Positions 36,433 to 46,951 of a stretch of 64,000 bases of DNA are shown piece after piece; position 1 is the stretch's first letter; each line of letters opens with the position of its first letter. The stretch is from the NCBI GenBank assembly GCA_026400815.1, contig JAPLOI010000075.1:178929-242928 (forward strand). Reading direction: 5' to 3'. The position numbers and the translations under genes were made by a program. The DNA is from Alphaproteobacteria bacterium (GTDB lineage Bacteria > Pseudomonadota > Alphaproteobacteria > Acetobacterales > Acetobacteraceae). The notes beneath the pieces are model-generated. The model did no database searches. It saw only the letters and a program-made list of their open reading frames with translations, and was not told the origin of the DNA.

Positions 36433-37524
36433 ATGGCGGATTTTGAGCCTTACGTGCCGGAGGTCCTGGGTTCCGTGGTCCGCGGCGACGTGGCGCCGCG
36501 GGGCGCGGCGGCGGCGCGCGCGTTCGCGGCCATCGACCTGGGGACCAACAATTGCCGCCTGCTGGTGGGCACGCCGGCCGGGGATGGGTTTCGGGTGCTG
36601 GACAGCTTCAGCCGCACCGTGCGCCTCGGCGAGGGCCTGCAGGAAACCGGGCGGCTGGGCGAGGCGGCGATGGACCGTGCCATTGCCGCGTTGCAGGGCT
36701 GCGTGCAGCGGCTGGGGCGCCGGCCAATCCGCGCGCTGCGGGCCGTGGCAACCGAGGCCTGCCGCCGGGCCGAGAACGGCGCCGCCTTCCTGGCGCGTGC
36801 CCGGGCCGAGACCGGCCTGCCGATCGAGGTGATCACCACCCGGGAGGAAGCGGAGCTCGCGCTGGAATCCTGCGCGCCGCTGCTGGCCGGGCGGGCGCGC
36901 CGCGCGCTGCTGTTCGATATCGGTGGCGGATCCACCGAGCTGGGCTGGGTGCGGCTGGGCGAGGCCTCGCCGCGGCTTTCGGGCACCATCTCCATGCCGC
37001 TTGGGGTCGTAACGCTGGCCGAGCAGTGGCCCGATGCCGCGGATAGCGAGGAAGGCTTCGAGGCGATGGTGGCGGAGGTGACACGCCAGCTGATGCCGTT
37101 CGAGGCGGTGCACCGCATCGGGCAGGAGGTTCGCCAGGGCGGCGTGGTGCTGCTGGGCACCTCCGGCACCGTCACCACGCTGGCCGGCATCGCGCTGGGC
37201 CTGCCGCGCTATTCCCGTGCGGCCGTGGACGGCACCGTGCTGCAGGCCGAGGAGGCGCGGGCCGCCCTGGCAGCGCTGCAGGCGATGGGCCGCGCCGGGC
37301 TTGAGAAGCACCCTTGCGTGGGGCCGGACCGGGCGGAATTCGTGCTGCCGGGCTGTGCAGTGTTCGCCGCCATCCACCGTTTGTGGCCGGCGCCGCAGGT
37401 GGTGGTGGCCGATCGCGGGCTGCGCGAGGGCATGCTGCTGCGGCTGATGCGCGCGCCGCGCCGGGGCGGCCGGGTGGCCCTATCGGCACACACGGGGCTG
37501 GCGGGCGCGGCCCAACCGGCGTAG
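36433..37524 (+). CDS. ppx: Exopolyphosphatase / Ppx-GppA phosphatase
   Basis: 363 residues from the ATG at 36433; no good ribosome site is seen, and the frame is open to 36325. The ASKHA fold is clear: AAIDLGTNNCRLLVG (phosphate loop 1), LRAVATEACRRAENG, LLFDIGGGSTELGW and LLGTSGTVTTLAGIALGL. The enzyme hydrolyses polyphosphate ends or pppGpp. At about 360 residues it has only the catalytic core, without the C-terminal HD-type domain of longer Ppx proteins. It is followed by rlmE after 9 bases, a common pairing in alphaproteobacteria. Confidence 0.9.
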   Translation: MADFEPYVPEVLGSVVRGDVAPRGAAAARAFAAIDLGTNNCRLLVGTPAGDGFRVLDSFSRTVRLGEGLQETGRLGEAAMDRAIAALQGCVQRLGRRPIRALRAVATEACRRAENGAAFLARARAETGLPIEVITTREEAELALESCAPLLAGRARRALLFDIGGGSTELGWVRLGEASPRLSGTISMPLGVVTLAEQWPDAADSEEGFEAMVAEVTRQLMPFEAVHRIGQEVRQGGVVLLGTSGTVTTLAGIALGLPRYSRAAVDGTVLQAEEARAALAALQAMGRAGLEKHPCVGPDRAEFVLPGCAVFAAIHRLWPAPQVVVADRGLREGMLLRLMRAPRRGGRVALSAHTGLAGAAQPA

Positions 37525-37533
37525 GGGGCCGGA

Positions 37534-38541
37534 ATGGCAAAGCAACCTCCCCGCCCCGGCGCGCCGCGCAAGGCCACGACACCCCGGAAGACGACAACCG
37601 CCAAGCCTTCTGGCGCCAAGCCTTCCGGCCGCAAGCCAACCGCCGGCAAGCCAACCGCCGGCAAGCCAACCGCTGGCAAGCCACCCGTGGCCAAGCCATC
37701 CGGCGGCAGGGCCACCGCGGCCAAGGCGCCGACCCGCCCCGCCGCCGCGGCAAAGCGGGCAGCCGGCAAGCTCGCCACACCCAAGCCCGCCCCGGCCAAG
37801 GGCGCGCCCAAGGCAGCCACGTCGGCCGTGAAGCTGACACCGGGCAAGGCCCCGGCCGGCAAGAAGAAGCCCTCCGGCGCCAAGCGCGGGCTGACCGTGA
37901 TGGTGCGCACCGGGCGCGGCCGCACCACGGCGAGCCAACAATGGCTGAAGCGGCAGCTCAACGACCCCTACGTGGCCGCGGCACAGGCACAGGGCTGGCG
38001 CTCCCGCGCCGCGTTCAAGCTGATCGAGATGGACGACCGCTACGAGCTGATCAAGCCCGGCATGCGCGTGCTGGATCTCGGCGCCGCACCTGGCGGCTGG
38101 TGCCAGGTGGCGCGCAAGCGCGGGGCCGGGCCCGTGGTGGCGCTGGACCTGCTGCCGGTGGACCCGATCGTGGGCGTGACCATGCTGCAGGGCGACTTCA
38201 ACGACGACGACATGCCGGCCAGGCTGGAGGCGGCGCTGGGCGGCAAGGCGGATATCGTGCTGTCGGACATGGCGCCGAACACCACCGGCCACAACGCCAC
38301 CGACCATCTGCGCATCATCGCGCTGGCGGAGCTGGCGTTGGATTTCGCGGTGAAGGTGCTGGCCCCCGGCGGGGCCTTCGTGGCCAAGGTGTTCCAGGGC
38401 GGGTCCGAGAAGCAGATGCTGGCGCCGATGAAGCTGCTGTTCACCAATGTGCGCCACGCCAAGCCGCCGGCAAGCCGGAAGGAGAGCAGCGAGCTGTATG
38501 TGGTGGCAACAGGGTTCCGCGGCAGCGCCCGCGAGGACTGA
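37534..38541 (+). CDS. rlmE: 23S rRNA 2'-O-ribose U2552 methyltransferase RlmE (FtsJ) with long Lys/Ala/Pro-rich N-terminal tail
   Basis: 335 residues; RlmE enzymes are usually about 210-240. The catalytic domain starts about residue 125 (SQQWLKRQLNDPYVAAAQAQ). The SAM motif is VLDLGAAPGGWCQVA, and the K-D-K-E tetrad is visible in SRAAFKLIEMD, LSDMAPNTTGHN and FVAKVFQGG plus the later Glu. It methylates U2552 of the A-loop during 50S assembly. The first ~115 residues are a low-complexity tail of Lys, Pro, Ala, Thr and Gly, including three KPTAG repeats. The tail may help bind RNA. Confidence 0.92.
   Translation: MAKQPPRPGAPRKATTPRKTTTAKPSGAKPSGRKPTAGKPTAGKPTAGKPPVAKPSGGRATAAKAPTRPAAAAKRAAGKLATPKPAPAKGAPKAATSAVKLTPGKAPAGKKKPSGAKRGLTVMVRTGRGRTTASQQWLKRQLNDPYVAAAQAQGWRSRAAFKLIEMDDRYELIKPGMRVLDLGAAPGGWCQVARKRGAGPVVALDLLPVDPIVGVTMLQGDFNDDDMPARLEAALGGKADIVLSDMAPNTTGHNATDHLRIIALAELALDFAVKVLAPGGAFVAKVFQGGSEKQMLAPMKLLFTNVRHAKPPASRKESSELYVVATGFRGSARED
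37633..37677 (+). repeat. 15-bp tandem repeat (3 copies) in the rlmE tail
   Basis: The unit AAGCCAACCGCCGGC is repeated three times with one change in the last copy. It encodes KPTAG. The repeat is in frame and likely to vary in number by slippage. Confidence 0.85.
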
Positions 38542-38628
38542 GCCTTACCCGGCCTGCACGGGAGGTGCCTGGAACCGTCACGGAAGTGATGCGCGACTCC
38601 GCTTGCTTCGGTCAGGCCATGAGATTAA

Positions 38629-40179
<1,551 letters not shown>

Positions 40180-40211
40180 GGTGGCCGGCCTGTGGCTCTG
40201 AAGCTCACCCG

Positions 40212-41507
40212 ATGACCCCCTCTGCCCGGATCGCGGCGGCGATCGAGTTGCTGTCGATGGTGGAGGCCGCTGCCCGCAAGCCGGCCGATGCCGTGGCGAA
40301 TGCGTTTTTCCGCGACCGGCGCTTCATCGGCTCCGGCGACCGGCGCGCCGTGTCGGAGCGGGTGTGGGGCGTCATGCGCACCCGTCGGCGGCTGGCCTGG
40401 TTGCTGGAGCATGAGGGCGTGACGGTCACGCCGCGGCTGCTGGTGGCGGCGTCCCTGATGCTGGAAGGCTGGGCGCTGGATGGCGTGAAGCAGGCCTTTT
40501 CCGGCGGGCAGTTCGCGCCCACGCCGCTGGGCGGTGCCGAATCCGCCGCGCTGCGCCGGGTGGAAGGCCATACGTTCGACCATCCCGACATGCCGGAGGC
40601 GGTGCGGCTGGAGGTGCCCGATTGGGTGCTGCCGCATCTGCAGGCCCGATTCGGCGATGCGCTGCCGGCCGAGATGGCCGCGATGGGCACCGAAGCACCG
40701 CTCGACCTGCGGGTGAACCTGCTGAAGGGCACGCGCGACGAGGCGATCCGCGCCCTGGCCCTGGAGGGGATCGCGGCGGTGCCGACCGTGCTCTCCCCTT
40801 GGGGGATGCGGGTGGAAGGGCGCCGGCCCGTCACATCAGGGGCGGCGTTCCAAAGCGGGCTGGTGGAGATCCAGGACGAGGGCAGCCAGTTGGTCGCCCT
40901 GATGGTGGGCGCCGCGCCCGGCATGCGCGTGGCCGATTGGTGCGCCGGCGCCGGCGGCAAGACCCTGGCACTGGCGATGGGCATGGAGAACCGGGGCCAG
41001 GTGGTGGCCTGCGACGTGCACGACAAGCGGCTGGAGGGGGCGGTGCAGCGGCTGCGGCGGGCGGGCGTTCACAACGTGGAACGCCATCTGATCGTCCCCG
41101 GCGACAAATGGGCCAAGCGCCGGGCCGAAAGCTTCGATCGCGTGCTGGTGGATGCGCCCTGCACCGGCACGGGTACCTGGCGGCGCAACCCGGATGCGCG
41201 GCTGCGCCTGGTGCCGCGCGACCTGGAGGAGCTGGTGCCGAAGCAGGCCGCGATCCTCGAAGCGGCGTCCCGCCTGGTTCGCAAGGGCGGGCGGCTGGTC
41301 TACGCTACCTGCTCCGTGCTGCTGGACGAGAACGAGGCGCAGGTGCAGGGCTTCCTGGAGGCGCATTCCGACTTCCGCGTGGTTCCGCTGGGCGAGGCCT
41401 GGGCGGGGCACGGTGATGCACCGGGGGCGGGCCCATACCTGTCCCTCACGCCGCGGCGCCATGGCACGGACGGGTTCTTCACCGCGGTGCTGGAACGGGC
41501 GACATGA
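40212..41507 (+). CDS. RsmB-type rRNA (cytosine-C5) methyltransferase
   Basis: 431 residues. An N-terminal NusB-like helical part (about 1-130) precedes a SAM-dependent methyltransferase. WCAGAGGKTLALAM is motif I, VDAPCTGTGTWRRNPD carries the Cys of motif IV, and LVYATCSVLLDENEAQ carries the nucleophilic Cys of motif VI. This two-Cys mechanism is the mark of m5C RNA methyltransferases. The target cytosine is not predictable (RsmB makes 16S m5C967). It overlaps the GNAT gene by ATGA. Confidence 0.88.
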   Translation: MTPSARIAAAIELLSMVEAAARKPADAVANAFFRDRRFIGSGDRRAVSERVWGVMRTRRRLAWLLEHEGVTVTPRLLVAASLMLEGWALDGVKQAFSGGQFAPTPLGGAESAALRRVEGHTFDHPDMPEAVRLEVPDWVLPHLQARFGDALPAEMAAMGTEAPLDLRVNLLKGTRDEAIRALALEGIAAVPTVLSPWGMRVEGRRPVTSGAAFQSGLVEIQDEGSQLVALMVGAAPGMRVADWCAGAGGKTLALAMGMENRGQVVACDVHDKRLEGAVQRLRRAGVHNVERHLIVPGDKWAKRRAESFDRVLVDAPCTGTGTWRRNPDARLRLVPRDLEELVPKQAAILEAASRLVRKGGRLVYATCSVLLDENEAQVQGFLEAHSDFRVVPLGEAWAGHGDAPGAGPYLSLTPRRHGTDGFFTAVLERAT

Positions 41508-42073
41508 TCACCATCCGGCGGGCGCGGCTGAGCGATTCGGTGCCGATTGCCGCCGTGCACGTGGCGGCCTGGCGCAGCACCTATCCCGGCATCCTGCCCG
41601 ACGGGTATCTCGCACGGCTCTCCGTGCCGCGGCAGGCGGGGCATTACGAACGGGCGATCCGCGCCGGCGTGGGGGTGCATGTGGCCACCGCCTCCGGCAT
41701 CGACCTCGGCGCCGATGTCGGTCCGCCGCGCGTGGTCGGCTTCTCCACCTGCGGGCCAACGCGCACGCCGCAATCGGCGGAGCTGCTGGGCCAGGGCGAG
41801 ATCGAGACGCTGTATGTGCTGGATGACTGGCGCGACCGCGGCATCGGGCGCCGGCTGATGCGCGCCGCGGCGGGGCATCTGGCCGCGATCGGCTGCGCCA
41901 GCGCCTTCCTGTGGGTGCTGCGCGAGAACCCCAATCGCTGGTTCTACGAACGGCTGCACGGCAAGCCCACCATGGAATCCCTGGTGGAAGTGGGCGGGCA
42001 GGCGGTGCCGCAGGTGGCCTATGCCTGGGCGCCGCTGGAGAAGCTGGTGCAGGCAACGCAGGCCACGCCATAG
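41504..42073 (+). CDS. GNAT-family N-acetyltransferase
   Basis: 189 residues. ITIRRARLSDSVPIAAVHVAAW is the typical N-terminal strand-helix. The acetyl-CoA binding motif A is LYVLDDWRDRGIGRRLMRAAAGHL, followed by FLWVLRENPNRWFYERLHG. The gene starts inside the methyltransferase stop (ATGA). An acetyltransferase next to an rRNA methyltransferase could act on a ribosomal protein, but nothing in the sequence shows it. An intrinsic terminator overlaps its stop codon. Confidence 0.88.
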   Translation: MITIRRARLSDSVPIAAVHVAAWRSTYPGILPDGYLARLSVPRQAGHYERAIRAGVGVHVATASGIDLGADVGPPRVVGFSTCGPTRTPQSAELLGQGEIETLYVLDDWRDRGIGRRLMRAAAGHLAAIGCASAFLWVLRENPNRWFYERLHGKPTMESLVEVGGQAVPQVAYAWAPLEKLVQATQATP

Positions 42074-42098
42074 CGCAAGCTGCGCTATGGTCTTTCTT
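42068..42098 (+). terminator. Intrinsic terminator overlapping the GNAT stop codon
   Basis: CCATAGCGC at 42068-42076 pairs perfectly with GCGCTATGG at 42082-42090 across the 5-base loop AAGCT, followed by TCTTTCTT. The 9-bp stem begins before the TAG stop of the GNAT gene, so the stop codon is inside the stem. Confidence 0.8.
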
Positions 42099-42099
42099 G

Positions 42100-42148
42100 A
42101 GCGGGTGATTCACGTCTCCGGCGATTCCGCCTCCGACGATCACCCGCT
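42100..42148 (+). promoter_or_regulatory. Long inverted repeat in the guaA leader
   Basis: AGCGGGTGAT at 42100-42109 is exactly complementary to ATCACCCGCT at 42139-42148, with 29 bases between, including a further CGTC/GACG match. It starts right after the GNAT terminator and lies 72 bases before the guaA start. It could fold as an RNA leader hairpin or act as an operator. No known riboswitch consensus was recognised. Confidence 0.55.
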
Positions 42149-42219
42149 GACCTTAGTCTCTTGCGGCCCGACGCCCGGCGTGGTCGAAGGGCGCGCACTC
42201 GCAGCAAGCAGGTGCCCCC

Positions 42220-43776
42220 ATGCCCCAAACCACTGACCGCGTGCTGATCCTGGATTTCGGCAGCCAGGTGACCCAGCTGATCGCGCGCCGGCTGCGCGAG
42301 GCGGGCGTGTATTGCGAGATCTGGCCGTTCAGCGCCGATCCCGCCCGCATCACCGACTACAACCCGCGCGCCATCATCCTCTCGGGCGGCCCGGCCAGCG
42401 TGACCGAGGGCGATTCGCCCCGCGCGCCGCAGATGGTGTTCGAGGCCGGGGTGCCGGTGCTCGGCATCTGCTACGGCCAGCAAACCATGTGCGCCCAGCT
42501 GGGCGGCGAGGTGCTGGGCAGCGACCATCGCGAATTCGGCCGCGCCTTCGTGGAGGTGGCCGGGCCATGCGCGCTGTTCGATGGCGTCTGGGCCCAGGGC
42601 GCGCGCGAGCAGGTGTGGATGAGCCATGGCGACCGGGTGACCCGGCTGCCGCCCGGCTTCCGCGCCGTGGGCACCAGCGAGGGCGCACCCTTTGCCGCCA
42701 TCGCCGACGACGCCCGGCATTTCTACGGCGTGCAGTTCCACCCCGAGGTGGTGCACACCCCGCACGGCACGCAACTGCTGCGCAACTTCGTGCTGAAGGT
42801 GGCCGGCTGCACCGGCAGCTGGACCATGGCCGGCTTCAAGGAAACCCAGATCGCCAAGATCCGCGCCCAGGTCGGCACCGGCCGGGTGATCTGCGGCCTC
42901 TCCGGCGGCGTCGATTCCAGCGTGGCCGCCGTGCTGATCCATGAGGCGATCGGCGACCAGCTCACCTGCATCTACGTGGATCACGGCCTGATGCGCGCCG
43001 GCGAGAGCGAGGACGTGGTGCGCACCTTCCGCGACCGCTTCAACATCAAGCTGGTGCACCGCGATGCCAGCGACCTGTTCCTGGGCCAGCTCGCCGGCGT
43101 CACCGACCCCGAGGTGAAGCGCAAAACCATCGGCCGCCTGTTCATCGAGGTGTTCGAGGAGGAAGCCGCCAAGATCGGCGGCGCCGATTTCCTGGCGCAA
43201 GGCACGCTGTATCCCGATGTGATCGAAAGCGTCAGCTTCACCGGCGGCCCCTCCGTCACCATCAAGAGCCACCACAACGTGGGCGGCCTGCCGGAGCGGA
43301 TGCGCATGCAGCTGGTGGAGCCGCTGCGCGAGCTGTTCAAGGACGAGGTGCGGGTGCTCGGCCGCGAGCTGGAGATCCCGGAGATCATCGTGGGCCGCCA
43401 CCCCTTCCCCGGGCCGGGCCTGGCCATCCGCATCCCCGGCGAGGTCACGCGCGAGAAGGCCGACCTGCTGCGCAAGGTGGATACCATCTACCTGGAGGAA
43501 ATCCGCACTGCCGGGCTCTACGACGTGATCTGGCAGGCCTTCGCCGTGCTGCTGCCGGTGCGCACCGTGGGCGTGATGGGCGATGGCCGCACCTACGACA
43601 TGGCCTGCGCCCTGCGCGCGGTAACGAGCACAGACGGCATGACGGCGGAGTTCTACCCGTTCGACATGGGCTTCCTCGGCCGGGTGGCGAACCGGATCGT
43701 GAACGAAGTGCGCGGCATCAACCGCGTCACCTACGACATCACCAGCAAGCCGCCCGGGACGATCGAGTGGGAGTGA
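42220..43776 (+). CDS. guaA: GMP synthase (glutamine-hydrolysing)
   Basis: 518 residues, full length. The amidotransferase triad is Cys84 ([10 protein letters not shown]), His174 and Glu176 (FHPEV). The ATP-pyrophosphatase P-loop is [18 protein letters not shown], and the dimerisation domain ends in [18 protein letters not shown], the canonical C-terminus. It converts XMP to GMP using glutamine and ATP. It is separated from the guaB-side genes by a terminator, so it likely has its own promoter within 42091-42219. Confidence 0.97.
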   Translation: MPQTTDRVLILDFGSQVTQLIARRLREAGVYCEIWPFSADPARITDYNPRAIILSGGPASVTEGDSPRAPQMVFEAGVPVLGICYGQQTMCAQLGGEVLGSDHREFGRAFVEVAGPCALFDGVWAQGAREQVWMSHGDRVTRLPPGFRAVGTSEGAPFAAIADDARHFYGVQFHPEVVHTPHGTQLLRNFVLKVAGCTGSWTMAGFKETQIAKIRAQVGTGRVICGLSGGVDSSVAAVLIHEAIGDQLTCIYVDHGLMRAGESEDVVRTFRDRFNIKLVHRDASDLFLGQLAGVTDPEVKRKTIGRLFIEVFEEEAAKIGGADFLAQGTLYPDVIESVSFTGGPSVTIKSHHNVGGLPERMRMQLVEPLRELFKDEVRVLGRELEIPEIIVGRHPFPGPGLAIRIPGEVTREKADLLRKVDTIYLEEIRTAGLYDVIWQAFAVLLPVRTVGVMGDGRTYDMACALRAVTSTDGMTAEFYPFDMGFLGRVANRIVNEVRGINRVTYDITSKPPGTIEWE

Positions 43777-43911
43777 GGCTGGGCGCCCTCTCAAAGGTCG
43801 CCGCGCCGCCGATAGTGCTGGCCGCCACCGCGGGCGGCACAGGGGGATGGCAAGCCTGACGACCCCCTGTGGGGGATAGGGCAACGGCCAGCCGTGTTCC
43901 GTTCACCACCC

Positions 43912-45075
43912 CTACCGCAGCGCTCGCCGCACGGCCTCGGGCACCAGCGTCCGCCAGGCAAGGCGCAGCGGCGTGTTGCGCAGGTTCTGCTTGATCCGGT
44001 TGAGTTGCGCCGCGAGCCGGTTGCCCGGAAGGTGGGCGAACGCCTCGGCGATGTCGTACCACGGCCCGACCGGATCGGCACCGGGAACCCAGCGTGCAAT
44101 GAAGGCGCCAACTGCGGCGGCTTCCCTCTCCGGGCTCGGCCGCACCGTGTCGGTGAGCAGGCCGGCATGCAGGGTTTCAACATCGGCGATGATGCGCCCC
44201 AGGTCCCGCTTCTCGCGCACAAGCGCCGATGCCGCGGCCGCCTCGCTCGGCGACCAAGCTGCGATGGCCTCGGCCAATGGGCCGGATTCGACGGGGTGAA
44301 CAAGCACCTGGGCGCCAAGATTCCATGGCAGCCAGGCCTCGGCGCGCGCGTGGGTGAGAAAACCGGCAAGGCCGCGGCCATCGCAGACAACAACGCCGGC
44401 GCCCGCCGCGGCCGCCTCCAGCGCGGTGCGGGCGCTGGCAAAGACGAGATCGGCCCCGGCGAAGGCAACCTCGGGATGGTCGAGTGTGTGGCTGGTGCCG
44501 CGGCCGATTTCCACCAGCGCGATGCCGGCGCTGGCGCAGGCGGCCCGGACCGCGGCCAGGATGCCCGCATGCTTGGTTGCCACCACCGCACGGCGCGGGC
44601 GCGCCGGCAGCGGCGCCTGGCGGCGTGGAATGCGCGCGAGGTCCACGGCGTTGGGCAGCAGGGTCACCGCCCCGGCGCCCTCGGCCAGCATGCGCGCCCG
44701 GCAGCGTTCATCGACCGCCAGCACGCGGTGAATGCCGGGATGTGGCGGCAGCGCGTCAAATGGCGCGGTGGCGTCGTGGCAGACATAGAGGGCGGGCACG
44801 CCGGGGAAGCTGGCGAGCGCGGCCATCGCCGGTGCGGTGTGATGGGCGTGAATGAGATCCGGCCGCCGCGGTAGGTCCCCTGGCCGATCGACCACGATGT
44901 GGCCGCGGGCGCGCATCTGTGCCGCGAGCGCACCGAGGTGCGGTGCAAACAGGAACACCTCATGGCCACGATCGCGCAACGCATCGGCGAGCTGTTCGGT
45001 CACGACCTCGGTGCCGCTGCGCCCAGATATTAATATATTCGTAATCATAACAGAATGCATCATCGCATCTCTCAT
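43912..45075 (-). CDS. Glycosyltransferase, GT4-like
   Basis: 387 residues. An N-terminal GT-B lobe (GRSGTEVVTEQLADALRDRGHEVFLFAPH) leads to DLIHAHHTAPAMAALA, VLAVDERCR and LLPNAVDLARIPR, the usual linker of GT4 enzymes. The C-lobe has FAGADLVFASARTALEAAAAGAGVVVCDGRG. The donor sugar is unknown. The first codons (ATT ACG AAT ATA TTA ATA TCT) are rich in rare AT codons, unlike the rest of the gene. The ATG at 45075 is the first of several candidate starts (45060 and 45048 also in frame); none has a strong ribosome site. It is divergent from the PIG-L gene. Confidence 0.8.
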   Translation of the reverse strand: MRDAMMHSVMITNILISGRSGTEVVTEQLADALRDRGHEVFLFAPHLGALAAQMRARGHIVVDRPGDLPRRPDLIHAHHTAPAMAALASFPGVPALYVCHDATAPFDALPPHPGIHRVLAVDERCRARMLAEGAGAVTLLPNAVDLARIPRRQAPLPARPRRAVVATKHAGILAAVRAACASAGIALVEIGRGTSHTLDHPEVAFAGADLVFASARTALEAAAAGAGVVVCDGRGLAGFLTHARAEAWLPWNLGAQVLVHPVESGPLAEAIAAWSPSEAAAASALVREKRDLGRIIADVETLHAGLLTDTVRPSPEREAAAVGAFIARWVPGADPVGPWYDIAEAFAHLPGNRLAAQLNRIKQNLRNTPLRLAWRTLVPEAVRRALR

Positions 45076-45128
45076 ATTTACTCAATATATATCTTGACCA
45101 CTAATTGAATTTGGCGCCATACCTCCAT
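45020..45128. promoter_or_regulatory. AT-rich divergent promoter region (glycosyltransferase / PIG-L)
   Basis: Between about 45020 and 45120 the DNA is mostly A+T, against strongly GC-rich flanks. For the rightward gene, TTGACC at 45094-45099 and the weak CATACC at 45118-45123, 18 bases apart, would start transcription near the ATG at 45129. For the leftward gene, TATATT-like boxes lie just upstream of 45075. These promoters are inferred by eye only. Confidence 0.45.
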
Positions 45129-45851
45129 ATGCATGACCGAGTTCTGATTGTTGCCCATCCGGGGCATGAGTTACGCCTGTTTGGCTGGATGCGGCAGAAC
45201 AAGCCTTTGTTCTGTATCCTTACCGACGGCTCTGGTGGCGGCAAGCAGGCGCGGCTGGAATACTCGGCGGCACTGGCGTCGGCATGCGGCGTGGCCCGCG
45301 GCCCGGTCTTCGGCCAGCGGTCGGACCGTGACTGGTACGCCGATATCCTCGCGGGCAATCCGGTGCCCTTTCTCGATGCGGCAGACCGGATCGCGCGGGC
45401 TGCGCCGGCGGGCGCGGTGGTCGTGGCTGATCCGGTCGAGGGCTATAACCCGATGCATGACCTGACGGCGGCTTTGGCCGATCGGGTGGCCGCGCAGATC
45501 GGCGGGCGGCGCGAGACCTTCGCGCTGACCCGGCCGCTGCCGGGGGCACCAACGGCGTTGGACGAGGCGACGGTCGATGCCAAGCGCGCGGCACTCGCGG
45601 CCTATGCGCCGCTGGCAGACGAGGCCGCCGCGCTCCTGAGCAGCCATCCACAGGCTCTGCACGATGAGCGCCTGGTGCCGGCCTGGTATGACTGGCCCGC
45701 CGTGCCGACAGTGGCTCCGGCATATGAACGCTTCGGCAAGGATCGGATTGCCGCCGGTCACTATCGAACCATCATCCGCTACGTCGATCATGTCCGCCCG
45801 ATCGCGCTGGCGCTGCGTCGCACGGCGGCCCTTGTCCCCGTAGGCCTGTAG
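45129..45851 (+). CDS. PIG-L family deacetylase-like protein with altered metal motif
   Basis: 240 residues from the ATG at 45129; the alternative TTG at 45105 adds 8 residues. No ribosome site is seen before either start. The family opening VLIVAHPGHELRLFGWM corresponds to the usual AHPDDE motif, but the second and third acids read Gly and His. EGYNPMHDLTAALADRV may carry the third metal ligand. PIG-L enzymes remove acetyl groups from N-acetyl sugars with Zn2+. It is divergent from a glycosyltransferase, so a sugar role is plausible; the altered motif makes activity uncertain. Confidence 0.7.
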   Translation: MHDRVLIVAHPGHELRLFGWMRQNKPLFCILTDGSGGGKQARLEYSAALASACGVARGPVFGQRSDRDWYADILAGNPVPFLDAADRIARAAPAGAVVVADPVEGYNPMHDLTAALADRVAAQIGGRRETFALTRPLPGAPTALDEATVDAKRAALAAYAPLADEAAALLSSHPQALHDERLVPAWYDWPAVPTVAPAYERFGKDRIAAGHYRTIIRYVDHVRPIALALRRTAALVPVGL

Positions 45852-45972
45852 CGCCGCGCCAAAGGGCCTGTTGGTGGAGCGGGCGAACCGGTCCCAGACG
45901 GCCGTTGCCATCATCCCGAAGTGGGCACCGCCTGGCGGCACCAAGGCGGGACAGGCATTCGCGGGGATGCAG

Positions 45973-46851
45973 CTACTGCGCTGGAGCAGCCCGGCGCCAG
46001 GGCGCAGGCACCATGTGGCCGCGCCGGATCGCGATCCGCAGCAGCACCACGCCCGCCGTGGTGCACAAAACGAGCGCCACCAGCGACGCCTCCAGCCCGA
46101 ACGTGCCGCCGGTGAGCGCCACCGGCCCCTCGATCACGGACTTCAGCAGCCCGGGATCCGTGTCGCTGCCCGACACCACGCCGGAGAAGATGGCCGATTG
46201 GGTGTAGTTCCAGGCGAAATGAAAGCCGATGCTCATCCATAGCCGCCGCGTGACCAGGTAGCCGGCGGCAAGCAGCAGCCCGGCCTCCACGCTGATGAAC
46301 ACCGCGCCGATCAGCGTGGCGGCTGGGTTCAGCAGGTGCACGAAGCCGAACACCAGCGAGGACAGCACCAGCGAGATCCAGCTGCCCAGCCACTCCTCCA
46401 CGATGCGAAACAGCGCGCCGCGGAACAGCAACTCCTCGAAGATCGCCGAGCTGAGCGCCATCGACACTGCCGGCACCAGGAACGAAACCGGGTTCAGCCC
46501 CTCGATGCGGTAGATGCCCAGCGCCATCAGGATCAGCACGCAGCCGGTATAAAGCCCCGCGCCGATCGGCAGGCCCACCGCCAGTTCCTGCCCCATGCCG
46601 GGCAGGGCCAATTCGCCAACGGGCCGGCGCTCCACCAGCCGCACGAAGCCGACATAGAAGGCCAGGCCCAGCCCGGCCATCGCGGCGGCCGAGGCGATGG
46701 CCTTCCACGGGGTGGCGGCGAAGCGTTCCATGAAGCCGTTGCTGATCGCCAGCATCAGCAGCAGCGCGCCGCCGAGCAGCAGAAGCCGGGTGGCCGGGAA
46801 CTGCAGCACGCGGCGCCATGCGGCGGGGCGTTGGGCCGGGGCGTCGGTCAT
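45973..46851 (-). CDS. CPBP (CAAX-type) intramembrane metalloprotease
   Basis: 292 residues with about eight hydrophobic helices. The conserved motifs are EELLFRGALFR, FGFVHLLNP and IGFHFAWNY, supplying the Glu pair, Arg and His residues of the ABI/CAAX-protease active site. Such proteins cut or bind membrane-associated substrates and sometimes confer self-immunity to bacteriocins. No bacteriocin gene is evident nearby. It is divergent from the secreted protein gene, with 100 bases between starts. Confidence 0.88.
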   Translation of the reverse strand: MTDAPAQRPAAWRRVLQFPATRLLLLGGALLLMLAISNGFMERFAATPWKAIASAAAMAGLGLAFYVGFVRLVERRPVGELALPGMGQELAVGLPIGAGLYTGCVLILMALGIYRIEGLNPVSFLVPAVSMALSSAIFEELLFRGALFRIVEEWLGSWISLVLSSLVFGFVHLLNPAATLIGAVFISVEAGLLLAAGYLVTRRLWMSIGFHFAWNYTQSAIFSGVVSGSDTDPGLLKSVIEGPVALTGGTFGLEASLVALVLCTTAGVVLLRIAIRRGHMVPAPWRRAAPAQ

Positions 46852-46951
46852 GGCGATGTTCCGGCCCGCGCAGGGGCATTCTGGTGGAGGGAAGACCGCG
46901 TGCCTGTCGCGCCGGCCGTTGGTGCATTATCAAAGCGACTACAACAGAAGC

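Noticed and set aside
37633..37677. A CRISPR-like array
   Set aside because: The 15-bp units are contiguous, in frame and coding (KPTAG), with no spacers.
42100..42148. A purine riboswitch upstream of guaA
   Set aside because: The inverted repeat lacks the conserved three-way junction of purine riboswitches; kept only as an unassigned leader element.
43850..43885. Short C-run/G-run stem after guaA
   Set aside because: Five-base arms (CCCCC and GGGGG) without a U-tract; too weak to call a terminator in GC-rich DNA.
43739..44591. Leftward frames across the guaA end and the glycosyltransferase
   Set aside because: Compositional shadows; the glycosyltransferase frame at 43912-45075 has the family motifs.
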